Assembly (NCBI RefSeq): GCF_003382565.3
Contig: NZ_CP086253.1
Span: 124,001 to 188,000, forward strand
Direction of reading: 5' to 3'
Length of the DNA stretch: 64,000 nt
Source of the DNA: Pectobacterium aquaticum
Lineage (GTDB): Bacteria; Pseudomonadota; Gammaproteobacteria; Enterobacterales; Enterobacteriaceae
Shown piece by piece: positions 35,321 through 43,630 of the stretch. Numbering within the stretch: position 1 is the stretch's first letter; each line of letters opens with the position of its first letter. The position numbers and the translations under genes were made by a program. The notes under the pieces were generated by a model. The model saw only the letters and a program-made list of their open reading frames with translations, was not told the DNA's origin and did not search any database.

Positions 35321-36067
35321 TTACCAATAGTTTTCGGCGGTCATATGGCCGGGCCTGCGGCGCAGGTGCTTGGTCATCTGACGTTCTTCTTTCAGCAACA
35401 GCTGAGTGTCGCGTACCATCTGCGGGTTACCGCACAGCATGACGTGGCTGGTTGCTGCATCCATCGGCAGGCCCACGGCGGCTTCCAGCGTACCGCTGCT
35501 GATAAGCTGGGGAATGCGGCCCGTCAGCGAGCCCGTTTCTTCTTCCCGACTGACGACCGTTTGAATACGCAGTTGACCGTGGTAGCGCTGCTGTAATTGC
35601 TGCATCAGCGGCAGATAGCTCAGATCGCGTGAGAAGCGGGCGGCGTGCACCAGCACAATATTCTTAAAACGCTCCAGACCCTTGCCTTCCTGAAGAATCG
35701 ACAGATAAGGGCCAATGCCCGTCCCTGTTGCCAGCATCCACAGCGTTTCACAATCAGGCACTTCTTCCAGTACGAAAAAGCCGGCAGCCTCTTTGACGAT
35801 CAGGACGTCTGAACCGGGCTGAAGCGCATGCAGATGCGGGCTGAGCTTACCTTCTGGCACCGTCACCAGATAGAACTCAAGCGTGGGATCGCTGGGCGCA
35901 TTCACGTAGGAATAAGCGCGCTGCACCTTCTCGCCATCAATCTCCAGCGCCAGTTTGCCATACTGCCCGGCAGTGAATGCATCGGTGGGCGCGTGAACCC
36001 GAATGCTAAACAGACTTTCTGTCCAGTTTTCTACCTGAACTACCTTGCCTGTCACCCATTCAGCCAT
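35321..36067 (-). CDS. fpr: ferredoxin/flavodoxin-NADP reductase Fpr
   Basis: FAD enzyme of 248 residues that moves electrons between NADPH and flavodoxin or ferredoxin, supporting Fe-S, radical-SAM and oxidative-stress functions. The FAD-binding motif QRAYSYVNAP is near residue 50 and the NADP-binding LATGTGIGPYLSIL near 112. VHAARFSRDLSY, CGNPQMVRDTQ and the aromatic C-terminus ENYW are characteristic. Same backbone position as in E. coli, but separated here from glpX by a 3-kb islet. Confidence 0.96.
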   Translation of the reverse strand: MAEWVTGKVVQVENWTESLFSIRVHAPTDAFTAGQYGKLALEIDGEKVQRAYSYVNAPSDPTLEFYLVTVPEGKLSPHLHALQPGSDVLIVKEAAGFFVLEEVPDCETLWMLATGTGIGPYLSILQEGKGLERFKNIVLVHAARFSRDLSYLPLMQQLQQRYHGQLRIQTVVSREEETGSLTGRIPQLISSGTLEAAVGLPMDAATSHVMLCGNPQMVRDTQLLLKEERQMTKHLRRRPGHMTAENYW

Positions 36068-36358
36068 ATTTTTCTGCTCCTGTAGCTTGCATTAGACGCT
36101 GCTATTTTTGCATGTAAGTCGAGCATCTACGATACGCCATTTATTAACAACTGTGAAACAATCAGTCAGCCGATCGGTGGTCAGCAGAACGTTTTCAGAG
36201 CGGAGTCGATGGTGTCGATGTTAAAGGCACTAAAGAGACGCTTGGTGATAAAATGAGAGTTAAGTAAGCACGAGGTCATAAATAAAAAAAACCGCTTCGG
36301 CGCTGGATTATCCCCCTCTTTGAGCCACTGTCGGTTTAAAGCCTGTTTTTAGTTAGAT

Positions 36359-36396
36359 TAATGCATTTGCATTTCACAATGCAGATGCATTATAAT
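36359..36396 (+). promoter_or_regulatory. prlF-yhaV promoter overlapping a near-perfect palindrome
   Basis: TTGCAT (36368-36373), 17 bp, then TATAAT (36391-36396) form an ideal sigma-70 promoter. It is embedded in 15-bp inverted arms (36359-36373 and 36378-36392, one mismatch, 4-bp centre), suitable for autorepression by PrlF. Confidence 0.65.
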
Positions 36397-36451
36397 TGCT
36401 GTGCTCATCCGGGCAATCGCAACTCATGCGACTTAAACTTAAGAGGAGAAA

Positions 36452-36501
36452 CCCCAGCGGTTTAGCAAACCGATGGCTCCGCAGTATGGGAGTTTCTGGG
36501 G
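36452..36501 (+). other. three-way-junction RNA motif in the prlF leader
   Basis: Outer stem CCCCAG/CTGGGG (36452-36457, 36496-36501) encloses hairpin CGGTTT-AGC-AAACCG and hairpin CTCC-GCAGTATG-GGAG with short linkers. It would lie in the 5' UTR if transcription starts from the promoter at 36391. No known riboswitch matches it in my memory. Confidence 0.5.
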
Positions 36502-36564
36502 ACATGGCATGAACATATTCCCGGCGAATGAAGAAGTGGGAATAAATACAAGAGGGTTTAATCA

Positions 36565-36906
36565 ATGACTATTCACATTAATACAGCGGACGTGTCACTG
36601 CGCGCGGAGTCTCGACTCACCGAACGCAGCCAGACAACGATTCCGGCAGCAATACGCGATGCTTTGCATCTCAAGCCAGGTGAGTACATTAAGTACACCT
36701 TACTTGCAGGCGGCAAAGTCATCATGTCCCGACAGGAAGAAGAACAGGACGACCCAGTTATATCGCAGTTTCTGGCTTTTCTCGAAAACGACATGAAGAA
36801 AAACCCACAGAACATTTATCCCGTACCGGTAGTGTTCTGGGAAAGCATCAAAGCATTAACTGCTGGAGTTGAGGTCGATTTAGACGCGCCGCTTACTGAT
36901 GACTAA
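36565..36906 (+). CDS. prlF: PrlF (SohA)-family AbrB-fold antitoxin
   Basis: A 113-residue antitoxin with a swapped-hairpin AbrB/MazE-type DNA-binding domain near the N-terminus (SRLTERSQTTIPAAIRDALH, then LKPGEYIKYTLLAGGKVIM). It pairs with YhaV, whose gene starts 23 bp downstream. The C-terminal acidic part (DPVISQFLAFLENDMKKNP) is the toxin-binding region in relatives. Upstream lie a palindromic promoter and a structured leader. Confidence 0.92.
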   Translation: MTIHINTADVSLRAESRLTERSQTTIPAAIRDALHLKPGEYIKYTLLAGGKVIMSRQEEEQDDPVISQFLAFLENDMKKNPQNIYPVPVVFWESIKALTAGVEVDLDAPLTDD

Positions 36907-36929
36907 CTAAAAAAGCAAGGCGGTGAGAC

Positions 36930-37418
36930 ATGGAGTATTTAGAAGTAAATGGTTGGAAAGTCTTCTTTCATTCATGCTTTTTGCTGCAAATAGCAGAACT
37001 TACTCAAAAGGTTGTTGAGCTAAAGGCTGCAAAACCCGGTGAATACCTTGGCAAGAAGGAAACAAAGCTCCTACATGCGATTGAGCGTGTGATTGAGGAA
37101 TGGATAGCAGCCGATCCCCTTAACGCGCAATACCGTCAGGGAGACACTCTAGGCGATGAATTCAAACATTGGTTCCGCGCAAAGTTCTTGTCGCAGTTTC
37201 GTTTGTTCTATCGTTGCAGTGCGGAGCATAAGACCATCATTATCGGTTGGGTAAATGATTTTGAGACACTTCGCGCTTACGGTTCAAAGACAGACGCCTA
37301 TAAGGTGTTTTCAGGAATGTTAAAAGCGGGCGATCCGCCAGATGACTGGGAGAAACTTCTCAGTGAGGCAAAAGCAGCCACTGCTACCTCTTCTATTTCT
37401 GGTTTCCTCGGAAAATAA
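36930..37418 (+). CDS. yhaV: YhaV-family ribonuclease toxin
   Basis: A 162-residue RelE-superfamily mRNA interferase. The family core is visible: NGWKVFFHSCF near residue 7, FRAKFLSQFRLFYRCS near 78, IIIGWVNDFETLRAYGSKTDAYKVFSGMLKAGDPPDDW from 97 on. Compared with E. coli YhaV it has a C-terminal extension of about 10 residues (ATSSISGFLGK). It follows its antitoxin and ends at a terminator, so the unit looks complete and functional. Confidence 0.92.
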   Translation: MEYLEVNGWKVFFHSCFLLQIAELTQKVVELKAAKPGEYLGKKETKLLHAIERVIEEWIAADPLNAQYRQGDTLGDEFKHWFRAKFLSQFRLFYRCSAEHKTIIIGWVNDFETLRAYGSKTDAYKVFSGMLKAGDPPDDWEKLLSEAKAATATSSISGFLGK

Positions 37419-37429
37419 ACCTCACATAT

Positions 37430-37455
37430 AGCCCGTGATGACGGGCTTTGTTGTT
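37430..37455 (+). terminator. terminator of prlF-yhaV
   Basis: AGCCCGT-GATG-ACGGGCT followed by TTGTTGTTT. Confidence 0.8.
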
Positions 37456-37815
37456 TATCCAAATGAACCATCACATTGCTGGTGGTTGAGTTTAATAATT
37501 TAGTTTCCTGTGTATCGACTTCACCCGAGCGCGGTTCAACTCTTGCTTTGAAGTTACTTTCTGATTTTAAATGTCATTTTCTGCTGCTTTCTGATTAAGG
37601 CAAAAGGCCGTGAGGCCATTTTTCCTGTCTGGGTTTTGAAGCGCGAATGTTCCGCCAAAAGCCGGGGTTCATAGGGGCTGGCGTAGCCCCCTATGTCGGG
37701 CGTGTGCTACGACTTAGCATGAAGAGAACAGTGCTCTGACTTTTGGGATATGACGCTGAAACATCTTAGATATCAGGCCAACAGTCTGAAATCGCGGCAT
37801 GTCATATCGTACCTG
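37456..37815. other. non-coding stretch with hairpins, 5' part
   Basis: No credible ORF. It contains a short GGCC-GTGA-GGCC hairpin followed by T residues (about 37605-37623) and a GC-rich hairpin with arms ATAGGGGCT/AGCCCC-CTAT (about 37669-37693). No known RNA family recognised. Confidence 0.5.
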
Positions 37816-37964
37816 ACATTAGCGGAGAATGTCCTGCGACACTTTCCGCTAATGTTAAGAACGGTGCTGAGCACCGTACCTCCTCGCCAACACTTATCGA
37901 AGTATGGTGTTGCTTTATTAGCACTGATTTATGGGAATCCCTCAGCGCTTCGGAGGGTTTTTTT
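37816..37964 (+). ncRNA. candidate structured RNA ending in an intrinsic terminator
   Basis: In order: a near-perfect 18-bp hairpin (37816-37855), ACGGTGC-TGA-GCACCGT (37861-37877), an interrupted hairpin with arms CAACAC/GTGTTG (37888-37912), then terminator CCCTC/GAGGG plus seven T (37939-37964). The terminator faces right and no plus-strand protein gene precedes it, so a non-coding transcript is the simplest reading. The 79-codon ORF here has no protein-like features. Confidence 0.45.
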
Positions 37965-37975
37965 CCGTATATCGG

Positions 37976-38749
37976 TCAGCCTTTTTTAAAGGGCAGAACA
38001 TTCCCGTTATGGTAGATATACGGCTGGTGGCTATCATAACCCGGAATAAACAGGGCGCGTTTATCACCCAGTTTCACACTCATATCAATCATCAGATTTT
38101 GGTTTGATGGTTTTGATGCGATATTAAAGAAGCATTGGGTTAAACCAAACGGTTTTAACATTGAAGCCGTGTCAATTGGTGGTCTTGGCAGGCGTTCAGG
38201 GCTGAGATCCACCGGCTTACCATTAGTGCCTCGATGTTTATTCATATAAAAAACATTTATTCCTCCCTCAAGGCAGGTCTTGGTTGTTTTGTAACCATCC
38301 ATTTTTGGCAAGATTGTTTGTACGATATCGTAAATTTTCTTACCGTCTTTATACTCGTCATCACTAGTCCATGAACCAATACGCGGAACACCATCCATTA
38401 CTACATTTGGCCCACGAGCTGTTAACAAACCAATTAATGGAACGACCGTCGTATTCGTAACCAGCCCGGCAATCGCATCAGCCATCCCGTTCCCTGCCTT
38501 TTGGGTTTTACCTGCTTGCCCGGCACGGACAGGTTTTTCTAATGGGTAGATATGGTTGCTGTCTGCGAGCTGGTTATAAATGAGGTAGTCATCCCCTTCA
38601 TCGGTGATGACCATCAAATCCATTGCCCGAGCGAACTTCAGCGCTGTAGACGGATTCTGATCCACAGGAATGGGAGGCTGATTGCTGGCACACCCGCTCA
38701 GCACGGTTACAGCCGTCAGTAAACCAATTGTTAGTGTGTTTAGCTTCAT
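37976..38749 (-). CDS. hypothetical lipoprotein
   Basis: 257 residues with a lipoprotein signal (MKLNTLTIGLLTAVTVLSGC, lipobox LSGC, Cys20). The residue after the lipidated cysteine is Ala, so outer-membrane sorting is expected. The mature part has three further cysteines, two of which (KTCLEG and TQCFFN) may pair. I do not recognise the family. The ATG at 38749 follows AAGGGA; a GTG one codon upstream is possible. It lies in the islet between fpr and glpX. Confidence 0.8.
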   Translation of the reverse strand: MKLNTLTIGLLTAVTVLSGCASNQPPIPVDQNPSTALKFARAMDLMVITDEGDDYLIYNQLADSNHIYPLEKPVRAGQAGKTQKAGNGMADAIAGLVTNTTVVPLIGLLTARGPNVVMDGVPRIGSWTSDDEYKDGKKIYDIVQTILPKMDGYKTTKTCLEGGINVFYMNKHRGTNGKPVDLSPERLPRPPIDTASMLKPFGLTQCFFNIASKPSNQNLMIDMSVKLGDKRALFIPGYDSHQPYIYHNGNVLPFKKG

Positions 38750-38783
38750 CACGATTTCCCTTGTAATGTTTTATTTTACCTAT

Positions 38784-39056
38784 TCAACCTTCGCAAAACG
38801 GACACTTATGCTTTGGCATATCATCATATGGCGAAATGAAATGACTATCGCAGTGAGGACATGTAACCATCTTTATCTCTTCTGTCCTGTAGTCGCGAGC
38901 TAGTATCCACGTCGCGTTCGCATCTAACATGATACCAGATGAATTTCTAGGCCGAAATTTATGGTGTACTGTCAGGTAGACCTCATAGGCAGTGATTATC
39001 TCCCTAATATCAACCACTTTGTCAGGGTCTTTTGCGATCCGCAGATAGATAGTCAT
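38784..39056 (-). CDS. short FlhC-like zinc-domain protein
   Basis: A 90-residue protein resembling only the C-terminal half of the flagellar master regulator FlhC. IREIITAYEVYL aligns with the FlhC segment AVIKAYRLYL, ATWILARDYRTEEIKMVTC with RAWTLVRFVESGLLQLSSC, and a CPHC-X15-CPFC pair matches FlhC's four zinc cysteines. The N-terminal FlhD-contacting and DNA-binding part is absent. It starts 17 bp after glpX with no clear ribosome site, so read-through from glpX is possible. Role unknown; it might interfere with FlhDC. Confidence 0.6.
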   Translation of the reverse strand: MTIYLRIAKDPDKVVDIREIITAYEVYLTVHHKFRPRNSSGIMLDANATWILARDYRTEEIKMVTCPHCDSHFISPYDDMPKHKCPFCEG

Positions 39057-39073
39057 GAAGTTTGTTGCTTCAA

Positions 39074-40084
39074 TTACAGCAGGAACTTGTGCAGCATACG
39101 ATCCTTACGATCCAGATAGTGCGTCGATTTAATCCGGCGGATCGTGCGGGATTTGCCGCGGATCAGCAGTGTTTCTGTGGTAGCCATGTTGCCTTTACGC
39201 GCGATCCCGTCCAGCAAATCACCTTTGGTGATGCCGGTTGCAGAGAAAATCACGTTATCGTTGCGCGCCATGTCATCAAGCTTGAGGACGCCACCGGCTT
39301 CGATGCCCATTTGGCGGCAGCGTGCCAGCTCATCTTCACCGATGCGGCGGTTTTCAGCGCTATCGCCTTTGACCTGATGACGTGCCAGCAAACGTCCCTG
39401 CATATCGCCATCAAGTGCGCGAATAACGGCCGCTGAAATCACGCCTTCCGGTGCTCCGCCGATGCCGTACAGCACGTCAACTTCGCTGTCTGGCATGCAG
39501 GTGAGGATGGATGCCGCAACGTCGCCGTCTGGGATCGCGAACACTTTCACACCCAACTGCTGCATGTCCACGATACAGGTATCGTGGCGCGGTTTAGCGA
39601 GTATAGTCACCGTTAATTGGCTTAGCGGTTTACCCAGCTTCAGCGCGACATTACGCAGGTTGTCTGCCAGCGGCAGGTTGAGGTCAATCACGCCTTTTGC
39701 CTCGGGGCCGACAATCAGCTTTTCCATGTACATATCTGGCGCGTGCAAAAACGTGCCTTTTTCGCCAACGGCCAACACGGCCAGCGCGTTCGCTTGACCC
39801 ATTGCCGTCATCCGTGTGCCTTCAATCGGATCGACGGCAATGTCGACGGCATCGCCCTGACCGGTACCGACCTGCTCGCCGATGAACAGCATAGGCGCTT
39901 CGTCGATTTCCCCTTCACCGATGACAATCTGACCGTTGATATTGACCTGATTCAGCATGATGCGCATTGCCTGTACGGCCGCATTGTCGGCGGCATTCTT
40001 GTCGCCACGGCCTAACCACTTATAGCCTGCCAGCGCGGCTGCTTCGGTGACGCGCGAGAACTCGATGGCTAATTCACGTTTCAT
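39074..40084 (-). CDS. glpX: class II fructose-1,6-bisphosphatase GlpX
   Basis: Mn-dependent gluconeogenic phosphatase, 336 residues from the ATG at 40084 (start MKRELAIEFSRVTEAAALAG). Metal- and substrate-binding motifs are GEGEIDEAPML near residue 57 and DIAVDPIEGTRMTA near 81, plus GIGGAPEGVISAA near 187. The frame continues upstream to 40135, but that is outside the family. It is third in the glpFKX order, yet a strong terminator follows glpK, so its expression may depend on read-through or its own promoter. Confidence 0.96.
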   Translation of the reverse strand: MKRELAIEFSRVTEAAALAGYKWLGRGDKNAADNAAVQAMRIMLNQVNINGQIVIGEGEIDEAPMLFIGEQVGTGQGDAVDIAVDPIEGTRMTAMGQANALAVLAVGEKGTFLHAPDMYMEKLIVGPEAKGVIDLNLPLADNLRNVALKLGKPLSQLTVTILAKPRHDTCIVDMQQLGVKVFAIPDGDVAASILTCMPDSEVDVLYGIGGAPEGVISAAVIRALDGDMQGRLLARHQVKGDSAENRRIGEDELARCRQMGIEAGGVLKLDDMARNDNVIFSATGITKGDLLDGIARKGNMATTETLLIRGKSRTIRRIKSTHYLDRKDRMLHKFLL

Positions 40085-40288
40085 AAATACCTGTCTATTG
40101 TCGATCGGGAAAAGGAGCGGCCTCATGTTAACCACTTAAGTATGGATTTAGGGGAAACACGGTGATGAGGTTCCCGCAGGGACACCTCGCACTGTGGTCG
40201 CCCCGGTATCTCGGTTCTTAAACGAGCAACATTAGGATGTGGGCAGGATTTTATCACAACGATGTAGGGAGGCGGTTGGGCGATAGGG

Positions 40289-40315
40289 AAAAAACGGGCG
40301 CGACAGGCGCGCCCG
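40289..40315 (-). terminator. glpFK terminator
   Basis: On the minus strand CGGGCGCG-CCTGT-CGCGCCCG is followed by six T residues, 24 bp after the glpK stop. Confidence 0.88.
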
Positions 40316-40338
40316 ATGTGGATAGATGCGTTGGCGGA

Positions 40339-41850
40339 TTACGCGTCGTGGTCTTCCCAGTTACGAGCACGAGCCACGGCTTTCTGCCAGCCGCTGTAGC
40401 GCACGTTGCGCTCTACCGTTTCAATGCTGGGGCGGAATTCACGCTCGATCGTGGCTTTGCTCTTCACTTCATCCAGATCGTTCCAGAAGCCTGTCGCTAA
40501 GCCCGCCAGGAAAGCGGCACCCAGTGCCGTGGATTCACGCACTTCTGGACGTTCCACGCGCGTACCGAGAATATCGGACTGGAACTGCATCAGGAAGTTG
40601 TTGGCGACCGCGCCACCGTCGACACGCAGCGCTTTCAGGCGCGTATTGGCGTCCGCCTGCATGGCATCCAGTACGTCGCGGGTCTGGAAGGCAATGGATT
40701 CCAGCGTTGCACGAATGATGTGGTTCGCATTCACGCCACGGGTCAGACCGAAGATCGCGCCACGGGCATACGGGTCCCAGTAAGGGGCACCCAAACCGGT
40801 GAAGGCAGGGACGACGTAAACGCCGTTAGAATCCTTCACTTTCGTTGCGAAGTATTCGGAGTCCATTGAGTCGCCGATCAGCTTCAACTCGTCACGCAGC
40901 CATTGGATAGATGCGCCGCCAACGAACACCGAGCCTTCCAGCGCGTAGTTAACTTCACCGCGTGGGCCGCAGGCGATGGTGGTCAGCAGGCCGTGTTTGG
41001 ATAGTACCGCCTCTTTACCCGTGTTCATCAGTAGGAAGCAGCCCGTGCCGTAGGTGTTTTTTGCCATGCCCGGATTGACGCAAAGCTGGCCGTACAGCGC
41101 CGCCTGCTGGTCACCCGCGATACCAGCGATAGGAATACGCGTACCGCCTTTACCACCAATGTTGGTCTGGCCGTAGACTTCTGAAGACGCGCGCACTTCC
41201 GGCAGCATTTCGCGCGGAATATCCAGCGCTTCCAGCATGCGGGTATCCCATTCCAGCGTATGAATGTTAAATAGCATGGTGCGGGAGGCGTTGGTGTAAT
41301 CCGTTACGTGGACACGCCCTTGCGTCATTTTCCAAATCAGCCAGGTATCGATGGTACCAAACAGCAGTTCGCCGCGTTTGGCGCGTTCACGGGAGCCTTC
41401 AACGTGATCCAAAATCCATTTCACCTTGGTGCCGGAGAAGTAGGGATCGACCACCAGACCGGTGGTGTTGCGAACGTACTCTTCCAGACCGTCTTTCTTC
41501 AGCTTTTCGCAAATTTCAGCGGTACGACGACACTGCCAGACGATGGCGTTATAAATTGGCTTGCCGCTCTCTTTTTCCCATACGACGGTGGTTTCACGCT
41601 GGTTGGTGATGCCAATGCCCGCGACTTCATCCGCGCTGATGTCGGCTTTAGCCAGCACTTCGTTCAGCGTTGAGCTTTGTGATGCCCAAATCTCCATTGG
41701 GTCGTGCTCTACCCAGCCTGCTTTTGGATAGATCTGGGTGAATTCACGCTGTGAAACGCTAACGATATTGGCATCGTGATCCAGTACGATGGCGCGGGAG
41801 CTGGTTGTGCCTTGGTCGAGCGCGACAATGTATTTTTTTTCCGGGTTCAT
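40339..41850 (-). CDS. glpK: glycerol kinase GlpK
   Basis: FGGY-family kinase of 503 residues that traps glycerol as glycerol-3-phosphate. ATP-binding DQGTTSSRA is at 12-20; glycerol contacts include GITNQRETTV near 81 and the catalytic Asp in GIAGDQQAAL near 246. The FBP-binding loop GGKGGTRIPI (about 230) and the EIIA-Glc contact PSIETVERNVRY (about 473) suggest the E. coli type of allosteric control is kept. Co-transcribed with glpF, 53 bp upstream. Confidence 0.97.
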   Translation of the reverse strand: MNPEKKYIVALDQGTTSSRAIVLDHDANIVSVSQREFTQIYPKAGWVEHDPMEIWASQSSTLNEVLAKADISADEVAGIGITNQRETTVVWEKESGKPIYNAIVWQCRRTAEICEKLKKDGLEEYVRNTTGLVVDPYFSGTKVKWILDHVEGSRERAKRGELLFGTIDTWLIWKMTQGRVHVTDYTNASRTMLFNIHTLEWDTRMLEALDIPREMLPEVRASSEVYGQTNIGGKGGTRIPIAGIAGDQQAALYGQLCVNPGMAKNTYGTGCFLLMNTGKEAVLSKHGLLTTIACGPRGEVNYALEGSVFVGGASIQWLRDELKLIGDSMDSEYFATKVKDSNGVYVVPAFTGLGAPYWDPYARGAIFGLTRGVNANHIIRATLESIAFQTRDVLDAMQADANTRLKALRVDGGAVANNFLMQFQSDILGTRVERPEVRESTALGAAFLAGLATGFWNDLDEVKSKATIEREFRPSIETVERNVRYSGWQKAVARARNWEDHDA

Positions 41851-41903
41851 AAATCCAATCCTGTAATGATTAACCGTGAAATAGGATGGTCGTAGCGTTA
41901 AGT

Positions 41904-42743
41904 TTAACGGCTTTCACGACGCGGGGTACTTTCTGCCTCGGGTTCGCACACATCGCATGGCAGATTGTGGCCAATCAGTGCGCGATAGCCGAAGGCACCC
42001 AGACAGGCACCGATAATGGGGCCGAAGATGGGAACCAGGAAGTAAGGAATGTCGCGTGCACCGGTGAAGGCTACGTTGCCCCAGCCCGCCAGAAACGCGA
42101 ACAGCTTAGGACCAAAGTCACGCGCGGGGTTAAGGGCGAAGCCGGTCAGCGGCCCCATGGATGCACCGATAACGGCAATCAAAATACCGATCAGCAGCGG
42201 AGCGAGTGGCCCGCGTGGGATACCGTTACCATCATCGGTCAGCGCCAGAATCAGGCACATCAGTATGGCGGTGATGACGGTTTCAACCAGTAGCGCCTGC
42301 ATGACAGAAATGTGTGGGTTCGGATAGGTTGAGAAAATGCCCGCTAAACTCAGGCTTTCGGTGCTGCCGCGCACCATATTGTTGGTTTGTTCATAATCCA
42401 CGAACAGATTGTGATACAGACCGTAGACCAGTGCAGCGGCACAAAAGGCTCCTGCAATCTGCGCCAGAATGTAAGGCACAACCTTGTGCCCATCGAAGCA
42501 GGCAAACAGCCACAGGGCAATAGTGACGGCTGGGTTGAGGTGAGCACCGGAAATGGCGGCGGTCAGGTAGATTGCCATCGCAACCCCCAGACCCCAAATG
42601 ATGCTGATCTCCCACTGTCCGAAGCTGGCTCCCGCCAGTTTCAAGGCGGCGACACAGCCGACACCGAAGAAAATCAGCAGGCCAGTGCCGAGAAACTCGG
42701 CGATGCACTGGCCTTTTAGCGTTGAACGTTCTGCTTGGCTCAT
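41904..42743 (-). CDS. glpF: glycerol facilitator GlpF
   Basis: Aquaglyceroporin of 279 residues with six membrane segments and two half-helices. The NPA boxes are SGAHLNPAVT near residue 66 and GFALNPARDFGP near 202, the latter with the Asp after NPAR that marks glycerol channels. First gene of glpFKX. The 529-bp region upstream should hold its promoter. Confidence 0.97.
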   Translation of the reverse strand: MSQAERSTLKGQCIAEFLGTGLLIFFGVGCVAALKLAGASFGQWEISIIWGLGVAMAIYLTAAISGAHLNPAVTIALWLFACFDGHKVVPYILAQIAGAFCAAALVYGLYHNLFVDYEQTNNMVRGSTESLSLAGIFSTYPNPHISVMQALLVETVITAILMCLILALTDDGNGIPRGPLAPLLIGILIAVIGASMGPLTGFALNPARDFGPKLFAFLAGWGNVAFTGARDIPYFLVPIFGPIIGACLGAFGYRALIGHNLPCDVCEPEAESTPRRESR

Positions 42744-43272
42744 ATTTTTTCCTGCTGGGTAACATACAGAGTGGTAGGTCTAAGGATACCGTTGGGGGCA
42801 TCCTCTGTTTTAAATGTATTTATGATGTGAATTTATCGTTAGCGCGCGAAAACGAGAAATATCGAAATTTAAATGTGTGTTGTGCGTCAATAAAATGAGC
42901 GTATTCGCTTATAAAATGACTCGCGGTGGTTTTTCGCCCACGGTTGATAGTAACGCTCAGGTTAAATTTATTAACACAATAGGAGTCATGGAGAAGCGAA
43001 CAGGAGTCGTTTTCAGTTTGTGCTGCCTGTTTTTCAGTTTGTACTGATAGTGTTACGTAAGAAAAGCTGCCACACTCGCGTAATGGGGGATGTGTGCTAG
43101 ACAGGTGGCGGTTGGCTACATACAATTTCGCTATGGTCTGTCTTGCCAGCCGTCCCGCGGTCAGGATTATGTTTACGGGCGGATGACGCGACACCGTTGA
43201 GTGTTGGTTATGGAGTCCGAAAGCCAGCGTTAACCGATCTTTGCCTTGTTGCGATTAAAAGGGGTTTGAAGA
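42744..43272. other. intergenic between glpF and zapB
   Basis: Should carry divergent promoters for glpFK and zapB. Near 42829-42865 there are CGAT/TCGTT half-sites resembling GlpR operators and a TGTGA half-site (about 42825); both are weak matches. A direct repeat TTTTCAGTTTGT-CTG occurs at about 43012-43047. The 124-codon minus-strand ORF looks spurious. Confidence 0.45.
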
Positions 43273-43512
43273 ATGTCATTTGAAGTGTTTGAAAAGCTGG
43301 AAGCGAAAGTTCAGCAGGCGATTGATACCATCACGCTGTTGCAAATGGAAATTGAAGAGCTGAAAGAGCAGAACAATGCGCTGTCGCAGGATGTTCAGGC
43401 GGCAGCGGGTTCACGTGAAGCGCTGGTGCGCGAGAACGAGCAATTGAAAGAAGAGCAAGTGGTATGGCAAGAGCGCCTGCGCGCGCTGTTAGGCAAAATG
43501 GAAGAAGTCTAA
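43273..43512 (+). CDS. zapB: cell division protein ZapB
   Basis: A 79-residue, almost wholly coiled-coil protein (heptads run through VFEKLEAKVQQAIDTITLLQ and the rest) that assembles inside the Z ring and links ZapA-FtsZ to MatP-bound DNA. Same place between glpF and rraA as in E. coli. Starts with SFEVFEKLE, as ZapB does. Followed by a two-way terminator shared with rraA. Confidence 0.96.
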   Translation: MSFEVFEKLEAKVQQAIDTITLLQMEIEELKEQNNALSQDVQAAAGSREALVRENEQLKEEQVVWQERLRALLGKMEEV

Positions 43513-43561
43513 TAGGACTTGCTGGCTCAGATGAAGTAACGGCTTATCGATTGAGCCAAAT

Positions 43562-43588
43562 AAAAAAGGGCGTTTATCGCCCTTTTTT
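43562..43588. terminator. bidirectional terminator between zapB and rraA
   Basis: AAAAAAGGGCG-TTTAT-CGCCCTTTTTT gives a T-run in both directions. Confidence 0.93.
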
Positions 43589-43630
43589 GTGCTGATGTCA
43601 CCGCAATAAAAACGCAGGAATTCAACGATA

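Noticed and set aside
37750..37989. 79-codon ORF as a small toxic peptide gene
   Set aside because: It spans several hairpins and a terminator, and the product has no single membrane segment typical of type I toxins.
42820..43194. 124-codon minus-strand ORF between glpF and zapB
   Set aside because: No protein-like pattern, no ribosome site, and it covers the expected glp promoter region.
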